Source of the DNA: UBA5314 sp964635975
GTDB lineage: Bacteria > Bacillota > Syntrophomonadia > Syntrophomonadales > Syntrophomonadaceae
Assembly: GCA_964635975.1 (NCBI GenBank)
Contig: CAZWPO010000013.1
Location: 16,461 to 80,460 of the forward strand
Direction: 5' to 3'
DNA: 64,000 nt
In this document: positions 50,578 to 60,100 of the stretch, piece by piece
How positions within the stretch are numbered: the stretch's first letter is position 1
How the letters are laid out: every line of letters starts with the position of its first letter
Notes under the pieces: model-generated
What the model was told of the DNA's origin: nothing
The model's database searches: none
Seen by the model: the letters and a program-made list of their open reading frames with translations, nothing else
Translations under genes and position numbers: made by a program

Positions 50578-52815
50578 TTATACCAGGCGGTTTCGCTCCA
50601 GCAGTTTTTCCAATTGTTCTTTGTCGATCAATACTTCCCTCTTCTTATTATTATCAATGGGTGATACTATGCCGCGGTCTTCCATGAGGTCAACCAGTCG
50701 CGCAGCGCGCGCATACCCTACCCGAAGCCTTCTCTGGAGTAATGACACCGATGCTTTCCTGCCTTCTACAAATACGCTCACTGCATCCCAGAACAGTTCA
50801 TCGCCTTCATCCATTTCGTCCATAAATGCTCCGACTTCTTCAAATGCGTCCTCCTCAGGAACATCGCCCGTCTGTTCATGGATAAACTGAACCGTATTTT
50901 CAATTTCCCCGTCTGACACATAAGCGCCTTGAACTCTGTAGGGCTTGACCGCACCTACAGGGAAAAACAGCATATCGCCTTTACCCAGCAGCTTCTCGGC
51001 CCCGCCCATATCAAGTATAGTGCGCGAATCAGCCTGAGAAGAGACTGCAAAAGCAATGCGCGATGGAATATTGGCTTTGATGATTCCGGTTACCACATCA
51101 ACCGAAGGCCGTTGAGTGGCAACGATCAAATGCATTCCGGCTGCGCGGGCCATTTGCGCGAGACGGCAGATGGAGTCTTCTACCTCGACCGGCGCTACCA
51201 TCATCAAGTCAGCCAGTTCATCAATTATTATTACTATATATGGAAGCTTTTCTTTTACTACCTGATTGTAGCGCTGTATATCTCGAACTCCCTTTTCTGC
51301 AAAGAGATGATAGCGCTTTTCCATCTCGTTGACCATCCAACGCAATATCTGGGCGGCCTTTTTGGAATTTGTCACTACCGGCGTAAGCAAATGCGGTATC
51401 CCATTATAGACTGTTAATTCCACCATCTTGGGATCAATAAACACCAGCTTCAATTCATCCGGGGTAGAATTATACAGGAAGCTCATGACTATACAATTCA
51501 AGCATACACTTTTTCCCGAGCCGGTGGAACCAGCAATTAACAAATGAGGGAGTTCACTCATGTGAGCTACTACAGTATTGCCAGTGATATCTTCACCAAG
51601 CGCGAAGGCTAGAGGAGTGTTTATCTTCTTAAACATAGGCGAACTCAAAAGCTGCCTTAAGCCCACACTCATAATTTTTACGTTGGGAACTTCTATCCCC
51701 ACGGCTGACTTTCCAGGTATGGGGGCTTCCAGCCTTATCCCCGGCGCAGCCAGATTTAACTGCAGGTCATCGGTTAGGCTGAGGATTTTGCTGACCTTAA
51801 CACCCGGAGCCGGCGACAACTCGTAACGGGTCACAGCAGGGCCGCAGCTTACCTGGTTTACTTTTACCTTGATCCCAAAACTGGCAAAAGTATCTTCCAA
51901 AACCGATATGCTCTCACGGATGTTCTTCTTATCGATAGTCTTTTCATTGCGGATACTGCTCAATATATCCAGAGGGGGTTTTTGATAGGGCACGCCCGAT
52001 TCCCTGCTGCCTACCCGGGCAGGAGTTCTGGGAACTACCTGCGCCGGTTCCTCATCAAGGTCGAAGAGAGGCACCGCTTCAATTACTTTGGGCCTCTCCA
52101 TGGCTGCTTCATTTTGCACAGCAGCCGGGGTTCCATTGATAATGACCGGTTTGTCGATAACGGCCGCAGCTGTATCATCAGGCACCGCCTCTTCATAATA
52201 CAAATGTTCGCTTACAAAACGTTTGAACTGCATTCCCTGTTTATATATCCACCGGGCAATTTCTCCGGGCGGTTGGTTTACTATAAATATCAATGACAGG
52301 ACAAAGCTTAGAATAACAAGCGTCAGCGATCCGATTTCACCCAGCAACTTGTCGATGACATATGCGACAGCTCCACCGATATATCCTCCACCCATCGCGC
52401 GGCTGCCAGCTTCCCATGGATCAAGGCCGCCGGGTATATTGTATAAGCTCAAAGACACCAGAATAGCTGTACTCAAAACCGCTACCCCATACATACGTAA
52501 GGACCAGGTCTTTTTCTCCAGACCTATGTGGATAGACCAGCAAAATAGAAAGAAAACCGCGACATAAGTACCGTCGCCAAACATAACCTGCATTCCCCGA
52601 ATGATAGATGTGCCGATAATACCTAAAAAAAGCGTGTCCTGGGGAATGCCTTTGAAGCGCTGCAAACCGACATAAAGAAATACGGAAAGCATAAACAATA
52701 CTATAGATAACACTTCCCGCCCCAGTTTTGCCCTGGCCGCGTCCTGGACTTCAACTGGCCGGGCTTTTTTGCTTACCGTTTTAACTTTTCTGCTATCTAC
52801 TTTTTTCCTGCTCAT
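50578..52815 (-). CDS. spoIIIE: DNA translocase FtsK/SpoIIIE
   Basis: A 745-residue hexameric DNA pump for chromosome segregation and spore formation. It has four N-terminal membrane helices (about 40-190), a linker, an alpha/beta motor with Walker A IAGSTGSGKSVC and Walker B VIIIDELADLMMVA, and a C-terminal gamma winged helix (ELFWDAVSVFVEGRKASVSLLQRRLRVGYARAARLVDLMEDRG) that reads KOPS/SRS sequences. The ATG at 52815 follows CGGAG by six bases; the longer frame to 52866 is not needed. Confidence 0.95.
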   Translation of the reverse strand: MSRKKVDSRKVKTVSKKARPVEVQDAARAKLGREVLSIVLFMLSVFLYVGLQRFKGIPQDTLFLGIIGTSIIRGMQVMFGDGTYVAVFFLFCWSIHIGLEKKTWSLRMYGVAVLSTAILVSLSLYNIPGGLDPWEAGSRAMGGGYIGGAVAYVIDKLLGEIGSLTLVILSFVLSLIFIVNQPPGEIARWIYKQGMQFKRFVSEHLYYEEAVPDDTAAAVIDKPVIINGTPAAVQNEAAMERPKVIEAVPLFDLDEEPAQVVPRTPARVGSRESGVPYQKPPLDILSSIRNEKTIDKKNIRESISVLEDTFASFGIKVKVNQVSCGPAVTRYELSPAPGVKVSKILSLTDDLQLNLAAPGIRLEAPIPGKSAVGIEVPNVKIMSVGLRQLLSSPMFKKINTPLAFALGEDITGNTVVAHMSELPHLLIAGSTGSGKSVCLNCIVMSFLYNSTPDELKLVFIDPKMVELTVYNGIPHLLTPVVTNSKKAAQILRWMVNEMEKRYHLFAEKGVRDIQRYNQVVKEKLPYIVIIIDELADLMMVAPVEVEDSICRLAQMARAAGMHLIVATQRPSVDVVTGIIKANIPSRIAFAVSSQADSRTILDMGGAEKLLGKGDMLFFPVGAVKPYRVQGAYVSDGEIENTVQFIHEQTGDVPEEDAFEEVGAFMDEMDEGDELFWDAVSVFVEGRKASVSLLQRRLRVGYARAARLVDLMEDRGIVSPIDNNKKREVLIDKEQLEKLLERNRLV

Positions 52816-53042
52816 TAATGACTCCGTCGGGAAGCTAAGCGTTAATTCATACCAAGAACGCCACACGCAATAATGGCAATATTAGTCTATTTCAAATATT
52901 TCTCCTGATGCAAAAATATTCCTGCCCAAAGCTAAATAAAAGCTTACAGAAACAATCTTTCACAATACCAATTAATTATAGCATAGCGCGATTGGCAAAA
53001 GGTTATAGGGTTCCATCGCTAATTACATTATTTCCCGGGCAA
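52816..53042 (-). other. spacer between asnS and spoIIIE
   Basis: A 227-base gap with no gene. Minus strand TATAAT at 52980-52975 with a poor -35 could be the spoIIIE promoter. No terminator was identified. Confidence 0.35.
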
Positions 53043-54437
53043 TTAAAACTCACAGGATTTGACCGTTCTTGGGAAAGGAATGACATCCCTGATATTGCTT
53101 ACCCCACTTACATACATTATCAGGCGTTCAAATCCCAGACCAAAACCGGCATGTTTTACTCCTCCATATTTCCTCAGGTCCAGATACCATCTCAACTCTT
53201 CCTGTCCCATCTGCAGTTCTTCCATTCTGCGCTCTAAATAATCAGCCCTTTCCTCTCTCTGACTTCCGCCTATCAACTCTCCGACGCCGGGAACCAGCAG
53301 GTCCATAGCAGCCGCGGTTTTGCCGTCATCATTGAGCCGCATATAGAAAGCTTTTATATCCCTGGGATAATCACTTACAAATACTGGTTTACCAAATACT
53401 TTCTCGGTAAGATACCTCTCATGTTCAGTCTGCAGGTCGCTCCCCCATTCCACCGGATAATCAAAGTCCTGTGCGGAATTCTTCAATAAATCAATCGCAC
53501 TGGTATAAGTTATACGGACAAAATCAGAATTTAAGAGTTTCTGCAGCCTCTCCAGCAGGCCTTTATCAACAAATTCGTTAAAAAACCTCATTTCTTCAGG
53601 GGCTTTCTCCAGGATAAATCCAACCAGATACTTCACCATATCTTCAGCCAGTCTCATATCGTCATTCAGATCGGCAAAAGCTATCTCCGGCTCAATCATC
53701 CAAAACTCGGCGGCATGCCTGGGAGTGTTCGAATTTTCGGCCCTGAATGTAGGCCCGAAAGTATATACATCTCGAAACGCCAGAGCAAAAGCTTCCGCTT
53801 CCAGCTGCCCGCTTACTGTAAGATTGGTGCGCCGCCCGAAGAAATCCTGGGTAAAATCCACCTCTTTATCAGTCGTCAGGGGAGGACTTTGCGCATCCAA
53901 TGTACTTACCCTGAACATCTCCCCGGCACCTTCAGCGTCGCTGGCGGTGATGATAGGCGTATGAACATAAACAAAACCCCGCTCCTGAAAGAAGTTATGG
54001 ACAGCATAGGCCAGCAGTGAGCGCACTCTGAACACTGCTGAAAACAGGTTGGTGCGGGAGCGCAGGTGTGCTACCTCTCGCAAGAACTCCCTGCTGTGGC
54101 GTTTGGGCTGAATCGGGAAATCTTCTGGAGCATCGCCCTCCAGGGATATCGAATGTGCCCTGATCTCGAAAGCCTGTTTGGCCTGGGGAGTCAAGACCAT
54201 TTCCCCCAGAACCCTTACGGCGGCCCCGGTGCGATACCTGGCCACCTCTTCAAAGTTGTTGATCATGTCTTTTTCATATACTATCTGAACACTGTTGAAG
54301 TGAGTACCGTCATTTAGCGTAATGAAACCGAAGGACTTCTGATCCCGGTTGCTCCTTATCCACCCGCTGATTTCGACTTCAATGCCGCTATATTTTGCGC
54401 TGTCCCTGACTAGCTGCCTGATAACTGCTCTCTCCAT
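53043..54437 (-). CDS. asnS: asparaginyl-tRNA synthetase
   Basis: A 464-residue class IIb synthetase. The N-terminal OB anticodon-binding domain has VEISGWIRSNRDQKSFGFITLNDGT; motif 2 lies in FGPTFRAENSNTPRHAAEFWMIEPE and motif 3 in GFGLGFERLIMYVSG. These choices (RAENSNTPRH) indicate AsnS over AspS. The length is normal. A GGGGGTAAGG site precedes the ATG. An intrinsic terminator of the ylzJ unit lies 97 bases upstream, so asnS has its own promoter. Confidence 0.96.
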   Translation of the reverse strand: MERAVIRQLVRDSAKYSGIEVEISGWIRSNRDQKSFGFITLNDGTHFNSVQIVYEKDMINNFEEVARYRTGAAVRVLGEMVLTPQAKQAFEIRAHSISLEGDAPEDFPIQPKRHSREFLREVAHLRSRTNLFSAVFRVRSLLAYAVHNFFQERGFVYVHTPIITASDAEGAGEMFRVSTLDAQSPPLTTDKEVDFTQDFFGRRTNLTVSGQLEAEAFALAFRDVYTFGPTFRAENSNTPRHAAEFWMIEPEIAFADLNDDMRLAEDMVKYLVGFILEKAPEEMRFFNEFVDKGLLERLQKLLNSDFVRITYTSAIDLLKNSAQDFDYPVEWGSDLQTEHERYLTEKVFGKPVFVSDYPRDIKAFYMRLNDDGKTAAAMDLLVPGVGELIGGSQREERADYLERRMEELQMGQEELRWYLDLRKYGGVKHAGFGLGFERLIMYVSGVSNIRDVIPFPRTVKSCEF

Positions 54438-54533
54438 ATCCTTACCCCCGTTTTAAATACTTGTCTGCCATATTATTCTATACCGGATTATTCTAATCCT
54501 ATCTCAAAATTTCACCATCTGTATTAATAATAT

Positions 54534-54574
54534 GAAAAACATCCCGCAGCACTTCGAGAATTGTACGGGATGTA
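54534..54574 (-). terminator. terminator of the tepA-ylzJ unit
   Basis: Minus strand ACATCCCG and CGGGATGT pair around a 19-base loop and are followed by TTTTCAT. It lies 42 bases after the ylzJ stop. Confidence 0.82.
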
Positions 54575-54615
54575 ATGTCTATAGCCTATCTTATGATGCT
54601 CGCAGAGTAGATAGT

Positions 54616-54834
54616 TCAATCCAGCTCCGGGCGCAGGTGCAGTATGCTGCCTGGCTGCAGTCTGCTGTTCATATAATCACTCAAGTCGGTGCTGATCACT
54701 TCAACAACCCTCATACTCCTGTTCTCGCATGTTTCGGCAGCCACTACTCCGCCGGAAGGCAGCCGGTAGTAGCGACGCTCGGGGGGCTTTTCCTGTTCGG
54801 AAAAGATCTGTGCTTCAGGAATGTAGTAGATCAC
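54616..54834 (-). CDS. ylzJ: YlzJ-like protein
   Basis: A 72-residue protein opening MIYYIPEAQIFSEQ with RYYRLPSGGVVAAE, ISTDLSDYMNSRLQPGSIL, the YlzJ pattern. The function is unknown. In Bacillus ylzJ lies just after tepA and before spoIIIE, and the same tight arrangement is seen: its GTG start overlaps the tepA stop by four bases. It is followed by a terminator. Confidence 0.85.
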   Translation of the reverse strand: MIYYIPEAQIFSEQEKPPERRYYRLPSGGVVAAETCENRSMRVVEVISTDLSDYMNSRLQPGSILHLRPELD

Positions 54835-55535
54835 TGTACCATACCCCCGGTCGCCATTTTCATCTTGTGCAGGTGGGCCAGAGCTTCCTTAATGCCGCCC
54901 ACTTCATCGATCAGCCCACAGTCGACGGCATCCCTGCCCACCAGTACCGTCCCTATATCACGGGCCAGGTCCCCGGTCTTAAACATCAACTCCCGGTATC
55001 GCTCTTCGCTGATCCGGGAATGCTCGACTACAAATCTGACCACCCGGTCCTGCATCTTATCCAGGTATTCATAAGTCTGAGGTACTCCGATCACCAGCCC
55101 GGTCAAGCGAATAGGGTGAATGGTCATGGTAGCGGTCGGTGCTATAAAAGAATAATTGGAGCTGACCGCGATCGATGAGCCTATGGAGTGCCCGCCCCCC
55201 AGCACGATAGAAACAGTTGGTTTTGATAAACTGGCGATCATCTCGGAAAGTGCCAAGCCCGCTTCCACATCGCCCCCGACTGTGTTCAAGATCACCAGCA
55301 GTCCTTTTATATTGGGATTCTCTTCGATGGCGACCAGCTGCGGTATTATGTGCTCGTATTTGGTGGTCTTATTCTGCGGCGGCAGCACCATATGCCCTTC
55401 CACCTGCCCGCTGATGGTCAGGCAGTGAATATCGCTTTTATAGCTGGGCACTTCCAGCTGTCCCAACTCTTTAAGAGTATCTACCTTTTGACTCTCCTGC
55501 CCTTCTTGAGTAGGATTATTTTCCGTCAAGATCAT
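54831..55535 (-). CDS. tepA: ClpP-family translocation-enhancing protease TepA
   Basis: A 234-residue ClpP-fold protein. The nucleophile Ser is in LGGGHSIGSSIAVSS, and TIHPIRLTG holds the His region; ILNTVGGDVEAGLALSEMIASL is the handle region. The acidic N-terminus has LPPQNKTTKYEHIIPQL typical of TepA. It helps degrade signal peptides or exported proteins in Bacillus. The ATG at 55535 follows GGAAGGGG; the frame stays open four codons earlier. It is paired with ylzJ. Confidence 0.93.
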   Translation of the reverse strand: MILTENNPTQEGQESQKVDTLKELGQLEVPSYKSDIHCLTISGQVEGHMVLPPQNKTTKYEHIIPQLVAIEENPNIKGLLVILNTVGGDVEAGLALSEMIASLSKPTVSIVLGGGHSIGSSIAVSSNYSFIAPTATMTIHPIRLTGLVIGVPQTYEYLDKMQDRVVRFVVEHSRISEERYRELMFKTGDLARDIGTVLVGRDAVDCGLIDEVGGIKEALAHLHKMKMATGGMVQ

Positions 55536-55628
55536 TGCCCCTTCCATGCAAAACTAAATCATAGCTTTAGCTTTGCTCAAAAGGTAAAATTCATACCCTA
55601 TCACTAGCTCAAAAACCCTTCACTGAAG

Positions 55629-55653
55629 CAAAAACTCCCGCCCCGGGCAGGAG
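55629..55653 (-). terminator. terminator upstream of tepA
   Basis: Minus strand CTCCTGCC and GGCGGGAG pair around CGGG (eight pairs with one G-U) and run into TTTTTG. It separates tepA from the transposase element. Confidence 0.82.
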
Positions 55654-55666
55654 AGACGCGATAAGA

Positions 55667-55707
55667 GGAACAAGGGGACGAGGAACAAGGGGACGGGTAC
55701 CTTGTTC
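55667..55707. repeat. left REP-like end
   Basis: GGAACAAGGGGACG (55667-55680) is directly followed by a second copy that continues into GGTACCTTGTTC, ending at 55707. The inner 25 bases (55683-55707) fold as GAACAAGG-loop-CCTTGTTC. Confidence 0.8.
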
Positions 55708-55715
55708 ACATTTCA

Positions 55716-56489
55716 TCAGGCATTGTGAATTGTTGTTGGACCTATTCCAGTCAAACGGCTAATTTGCCTTATAGTAACCCCTTCTAGATCCTTCATTTTT
55801 CTCAGTACTTCGTCTCGTTCCTTCTTGGGCATTTCCTTGAGAGTTGTTATTGATGCCCCTCTCATTATCCCTTTAAAAAGCTTTTCAGCTTCTTCATCTG
55901 TTAGTCTTTTTTGTTCAAAATAATCAAGGCACTGAACGTCCTCAGATTGTTCCATAAAGGTATGAAAAGCTTCATGTTGAGCCTGCTTGTCTGTATCGAA
56001 TAAACCCAGAATAAAACTGGTTTTGGTGAGGTCATACGGATAATCCTTGTCACCAAAGTAAACCCGACAACTACTCCATGGATAGGCCTCCGGTTTTTCA
56101 ATTATCCCGGCTTTTACTGGATTTTGATGAATGTAGCGAATGACGGTTTTCAGATAGGAATCGTCTTCTACATTTTCGCTTTTGAATCTATCCTGAAACA
56201 CATATCCTTTGCGCTCGTATTTCCAGTTGTACCAATATGCGTAACTGCCGCCCAAGCGCTTCATTATCAACGATATATTATCTTTAATCTCATGAATCAG
56301 GAGGTGAACATGATTGCTCATTAAACAGTAACCTAAAACCTGGGCTTCTCCTTCTTCGCTTATGCGGGAAAGGGTTTCTAAATATCTCTTATAATCATCT
56401 TCATCATGAAAAATGCTTTGGCCGTTAATACCGCGAACCATAATGTGATAAATCCCTGTTTTACTAGCCTGCCTGGCATACCTGGCCAT
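55716..56489 (-). CDS. REP-associated tyrosine transposase (RayT-type, Y1 family)
   Basis: A 257-residue Y1 transposase with YHIMVRGINGQ near the start, the metal motif HVHLL (60-64), the segment RYIHQNPVKAG carrying the candidate catalytic Tyr, and WSSCRVYFG. A C-terminal helix-turn-helix (VTIRQISRLTGIGPTTIHNA) is added, as in RayT proteins. All catalytic residues are visible, so the protein looks active. Base composition is near that of its neighbours, with more A/T than the housekeeping genes. Confidence 0.92.
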   Translation of the reverse strand: MARYARQASKTGIYHIMVRGINGQSIFHDEDDYKRYLETLSRISEEGEAQVLGYCLMSNHVHLLIHEIKDNISLIMKRLGGSYAYWYNWKYERKGYVFQDRFKSENVEDDSYLKTVIRYIHQNPVKAGIIEKPEAYPWSSCRVYFGDKDYPYDLTKTSFILGLFDTDKQAQHEAFHTFMEQSEDVQCLDYFEQKRLTDEEAEKLFKGIMRGASITTLKEMPKKERDEVLRKMKDLEGVTIRQISRLTGIGPTTIHNA

Positions 56490-56538
56490 ATAGCTTCCTC
56501 TTTTCGTTTTCCTTTATTTTACTCCGGAAAAGAAAAGC

Positions 56539-56582
56539 GAACAAGGTACCCGTCCCCTTGTTCGCTTGCGTCCCCTTGTTCG
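56539..56582. repeat. right REP-like end
   Basis: GAACAAGGTACCCGTCCCCTTGTTC is the exact reverse complement of the left inner repeat (25 of 25), followed by GCTTG and another CGTCCCCTTGTTC (56569-56581). Confidence 0.8.
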
Positions 56583-56635
56583 CTTGCAGATAGTTTAATA
56601 GATCCAGCGTGTTTTTTACGCGTCGCTCTGGCATT

Positions 56636-57100
56636 TTATTTTATAGCATCCGTCCATAATTTAAAAAGCGCATTTATGACATCACACTCTCTTCTGCCTC
56701 CCCCTTTCGGAGAAAATCCTGCAAATTGGCCTATTCTTATTCCATTAATTACTAAATAAGATCCAGTCATCTTAGGAGCAAAAAGAATCTCCTCTATGTC
56801 ATCCCAGGCAACCCTGTTTTGAGCCATCCCTTTTCCATTAACATTAAGTAACTTATGGTAAACAGCCCCATCTGTAATAAAAACACCCTCTTTACCATTA
56901 TTAAGAATAGTAGCGTCAAATATTAGGATTGGTGTTTCCTTATCCAGATCATAAGGAGCATATCTTTTACGGGCGTTTTTTATCTTCCGGGGTTTAATGA
57001 AGCCATTATACTGAAAGTTTGAAAAGTTCCATTTAAATGGTCCTTCGTTAACTTCTTGAAAATATGCTTCGGCTATCTCTGTTAAAACTGAGGGGAACAT
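56636..57100 (-). CDS. hypothetical protein with PH-like segment, RHS neighbour
   Basis: A 154-residue cytoplasmic-type protein with an ITDGAVYHKLL...RVAWDDIEEILF segment, which recalls the bacterial PH-like/GRAM pattern (GxxITDxGIY...IxWxDI). It also has YLVINGIRIG and a Lys/Gly-rich turn SPKGGGRRECD. It starts 18 bases after the RHS stop, so it is probably co-transcribed. Genes in this position after RHS toxins are often immunity proteins, but the RHS tail here shows no recognised toxin domain. A general membrane or signalling role is equally possible. Confidence 0.6.
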   Translation of the reverse strand: MFPSVLTEIAEAYFQEVNEGPFKWNFSNFQYNGFIKPRKIKNARKRYAPYDLDKETPILIFDATILNNGKEGVFITDGAVYHKLLNVNGKGMAQNRVAWDDIEEILFAPKMTGSYLVINGIRIGQFAGFSPKGGGRRECDVINALFKLWTDAIK

Positions 57101-57118
57101 TAATGAAATACCACCTTT

Positions 57119-60100
57119 TTATTGACTCTGCAGAACTTGATACAAATCTGGCGCTACCTGTACTACCGCACCTTCAAGCGTATCAGGTTTGGGGTCAATA
57201 CCAAATATATCTATTGCTACTTCGGTGCCGTGTGTTAGTTGGATAGCGTTGGTATAGACGAAAACCTTTCCTTGGGCCAAAACATATTGACCAACAAACT
57301 TAATCTCTCCGCCATAACCTGCTGCTGTTCCAGCACCTAATGAACCCGCTAATGCGCTAGCATTTACTGTAATAACCGCAACACCAGTCTTAATTGCTGC
57401 GTCTTTGGTATTCGGATCGTTCCAGGTTTCCCCAAATAGTTTCCAGGCGTTATTCCAACCTGGCCCAATACTATCCCACCCTTTGCCAAAAGCATCCCAT
57501 TGCCCACTACCGAAATAATCGGAACAACTAGCTTGAATAAAACCTACTGTATTAGAATTGGTAGAACTGCTGCTACTTGAATTAGATCCCAACCTGCTTT
57601 GTGAAACGCTGGACGCAAATTTTGTTATTGCGGATGTAATTGATGATACTGTTGTATTAGAACTAGTTTTCTTGGAACTCTCACCACTTTTCGAAGATGA
57701 TTTAGACGAACTTATAGCTGATTTAATAGCAGATGCTACTCTAGCTATGGCCACCGCAACAGCCCAGTGACCGCTGGGGTCTATATTGTTAACCGGGTCG
57801 TTGGCACAGTAAATATACAAGTTCAGACTTAGTGGATTTTTAATATTCCCTTCGTAACTATCCTTAGAAATCATGCGTGAAGTTGCAGGGTCATAGTATC
57901 TAGCTCTTAAGTAGACATTGCCGCTCTCATTATCCAGGTATTCTCCGCAATACCTGAAGGGATTGTGGTCGTTAGTCTGGGCGTCTTTTTCTTCTCCGAA
58001 AGCATCATAGAGATAATTTCTCGTGACTGCTCCCTGCTGATCGGCCAGTTGGATAACATCTCCATGTGCGTTATGTAGATAATAACCGTTTAGCTCGCTT
58101 TTTATCAACCCGTTCCCGCGGATATATTTATCGATTATCTGGCCGCTGTCATCCAACTCCATAACCATGTTGGCACCATCCCAGATATGCTGGGTTGCCT
58201 GGCCGTTTACGTCTTTGCTTATTCTGAGACCTTCAGGATTATAAGTATATTTTGCGGTAGTTACGGGATTGTAATAGCCGATTAATCTGTTGAATCCGTC
58301 ATATTCATATTGTTCATAACATGGTGTATTCGCTTCGCTTTCCAGACTAATGCCGGCTGCTTCCCCGCTCTGGTCAGTCAAGTCGTTAAATAGTTTGCTG
58401 ATCTGGTTGCCATTGGCGTCATAGAAGTATTCGGTGGTAGCCAAAACGTCATTATCTTTCTGGGTTTCTTCCCAAGTCAGACGGTCGTTGGCGTCATAGG
58501 TATAGTCAATCTCAATTGAGGTTTCTCCGGTAATACATTTTTTGATCCTATTGCTTGACAGGTCATAGGAATACTCAGTAGTGGTGCTGTCTTCAGTTTC
58601 TTTGGTCAGCCTTCCCAGGTCATCATATTCATAGCTGGAGGTTTTGCCAAGGTGATCTGTCTTGGATTTCTGGTTGCCATCCAGGTAATAGGTGTAAGCG
58701 TAGCTGGATAAGGTATTACTGCCCAATTTATTGGACATTTCTGTTATTAGATTGGCGTCATTGTATTGGAATTCAGTTTTTATACCATTATCAAACTGGG
58801 CTTCTCTACGGTTTCCATTGGAGTCATAGCTGTAGGTTGCTCTTAATGTGCCGCTTTCTTTCACCTGGGTAAGATGATTGAGTTTGTCATAGGAATAGTC
58901 TAAAACAATTTCGTTCTGGCCATTGTTCTTTAATTTGTAGCTTATTCTATTACCAGCCAGGTCATAAGTATAGTCCTGGGTGATTCCATTGCTGTCTTCG
59001 TGGCTTATTACCCTTCCCATATTATCGTAGCGCAGGCTAACGCTTATATTTTCGTTTTCTTCTTTGACCATTGCTCCATTGGGAGCGTAGCTAAACTGCT
59101 GGCTCAACGTTTTTCCATCGGGCTGGGTCACAGTGCATGTAAGCAGTCTATTTAAAGCGTTATAGGTATTTACAAGCCGGTTCTGATTTCTGTCGGTTTT
59201 GCTGACCAGGTTGTTGTTCAAATCGTATTTATAGGTTTCGCTGTTGCCCAGGGGATCGGTTTGCATGGTTACCTGCCCCAGACTGTTGTAGGTGTAGCTG
59301 GTAATGTTAGCCCCATTGCCGGTTGCCATACTGGTCAGGTTGCCTACCCCGTCATAGTCATACTCAGTGTAATAATCCTGGCCGTCATCGTTACTGGCTA
59401 CTTTTATGAGCCGGTCTCTTTCATCATATTCAAATTCAGTATCTCGATACACTTGAGCTTCTCCTGGGCTGTTGCTGCTGATGCTTTGTTTGGCCATATT
59501 GCCTTTAGAATCATACTCATAGTATTTTGTGCTGTATTCGTTATTGATAAGCGGTATTTCTTCTTTGATAAGCCGGTTCAGATCGTCATAGGTGAAATTT
59601 GTTGTGTTGCCCATAGGATCGGTGCTGCTAATTTTTCTGCCCAAGAAATCATAGGCAAATTCTGTCGTAACATCACTGTCACTAGTTTTGCTGAGTACGT
59701 TTCCTGAGAAATCAGTGGCATATTTACTGGTATAGGTATAACCTTGCTCCTTATCTTTGGCGCTTAGTTCAGTAGTGATATTGCCGGTATAGTCATATTC
59801 ATAGGTAGTGGCGTATTCCAGGCTGCGGTCTAGGAAGCCGCGTTTGACTATATTATCCTGCAAATCTTTATCTTGAAATGTGGTGATGGTTGGAGCATTT
59901 TTATCTCCTATGACTGTTTTAATCTCACGGGATAGATTTAATCTGTGGCAGTCTTTATATTCATATTTTTCCTGATAGCTGCCCACGGTTTTGGATAGTA
60001 CCCGGTTGGCGTAATCATAGGCGTATTCGGTTTTGTTGCCGTTTCCGTCAGTTTTTTGGCTGGTCCTTAAGAGGTCGTCATACTTGTATGTTGACAAAAC

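Larger units (their letters stand above)
55664..56587 (-). mobile_element. REP-associated transposase unit with nested inverted ends
   Basis: The transposase gene is enclosed by a perfect 25-base inverted repeat, each copy itself a hairpin, with a further GAACAAGGGGAC-type half copy outside each end. This matches the layout of RayT/REP elements, in which a Y1 transposase mobilises short palindromes. Confidence 0.75.

Noticed and set aside
55664..56587. CRISPR array suspected from repeated AACAAGGGGAC words
   Set aside because: Only a few copies in inverted orientation at the two ends of a transposase gene; no regular spacers and no cas genes.
59261..59707. Plus-strand frame within the RHS gene
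   Set aside because: It is antisense to YD repeats, a common source of long false frames.
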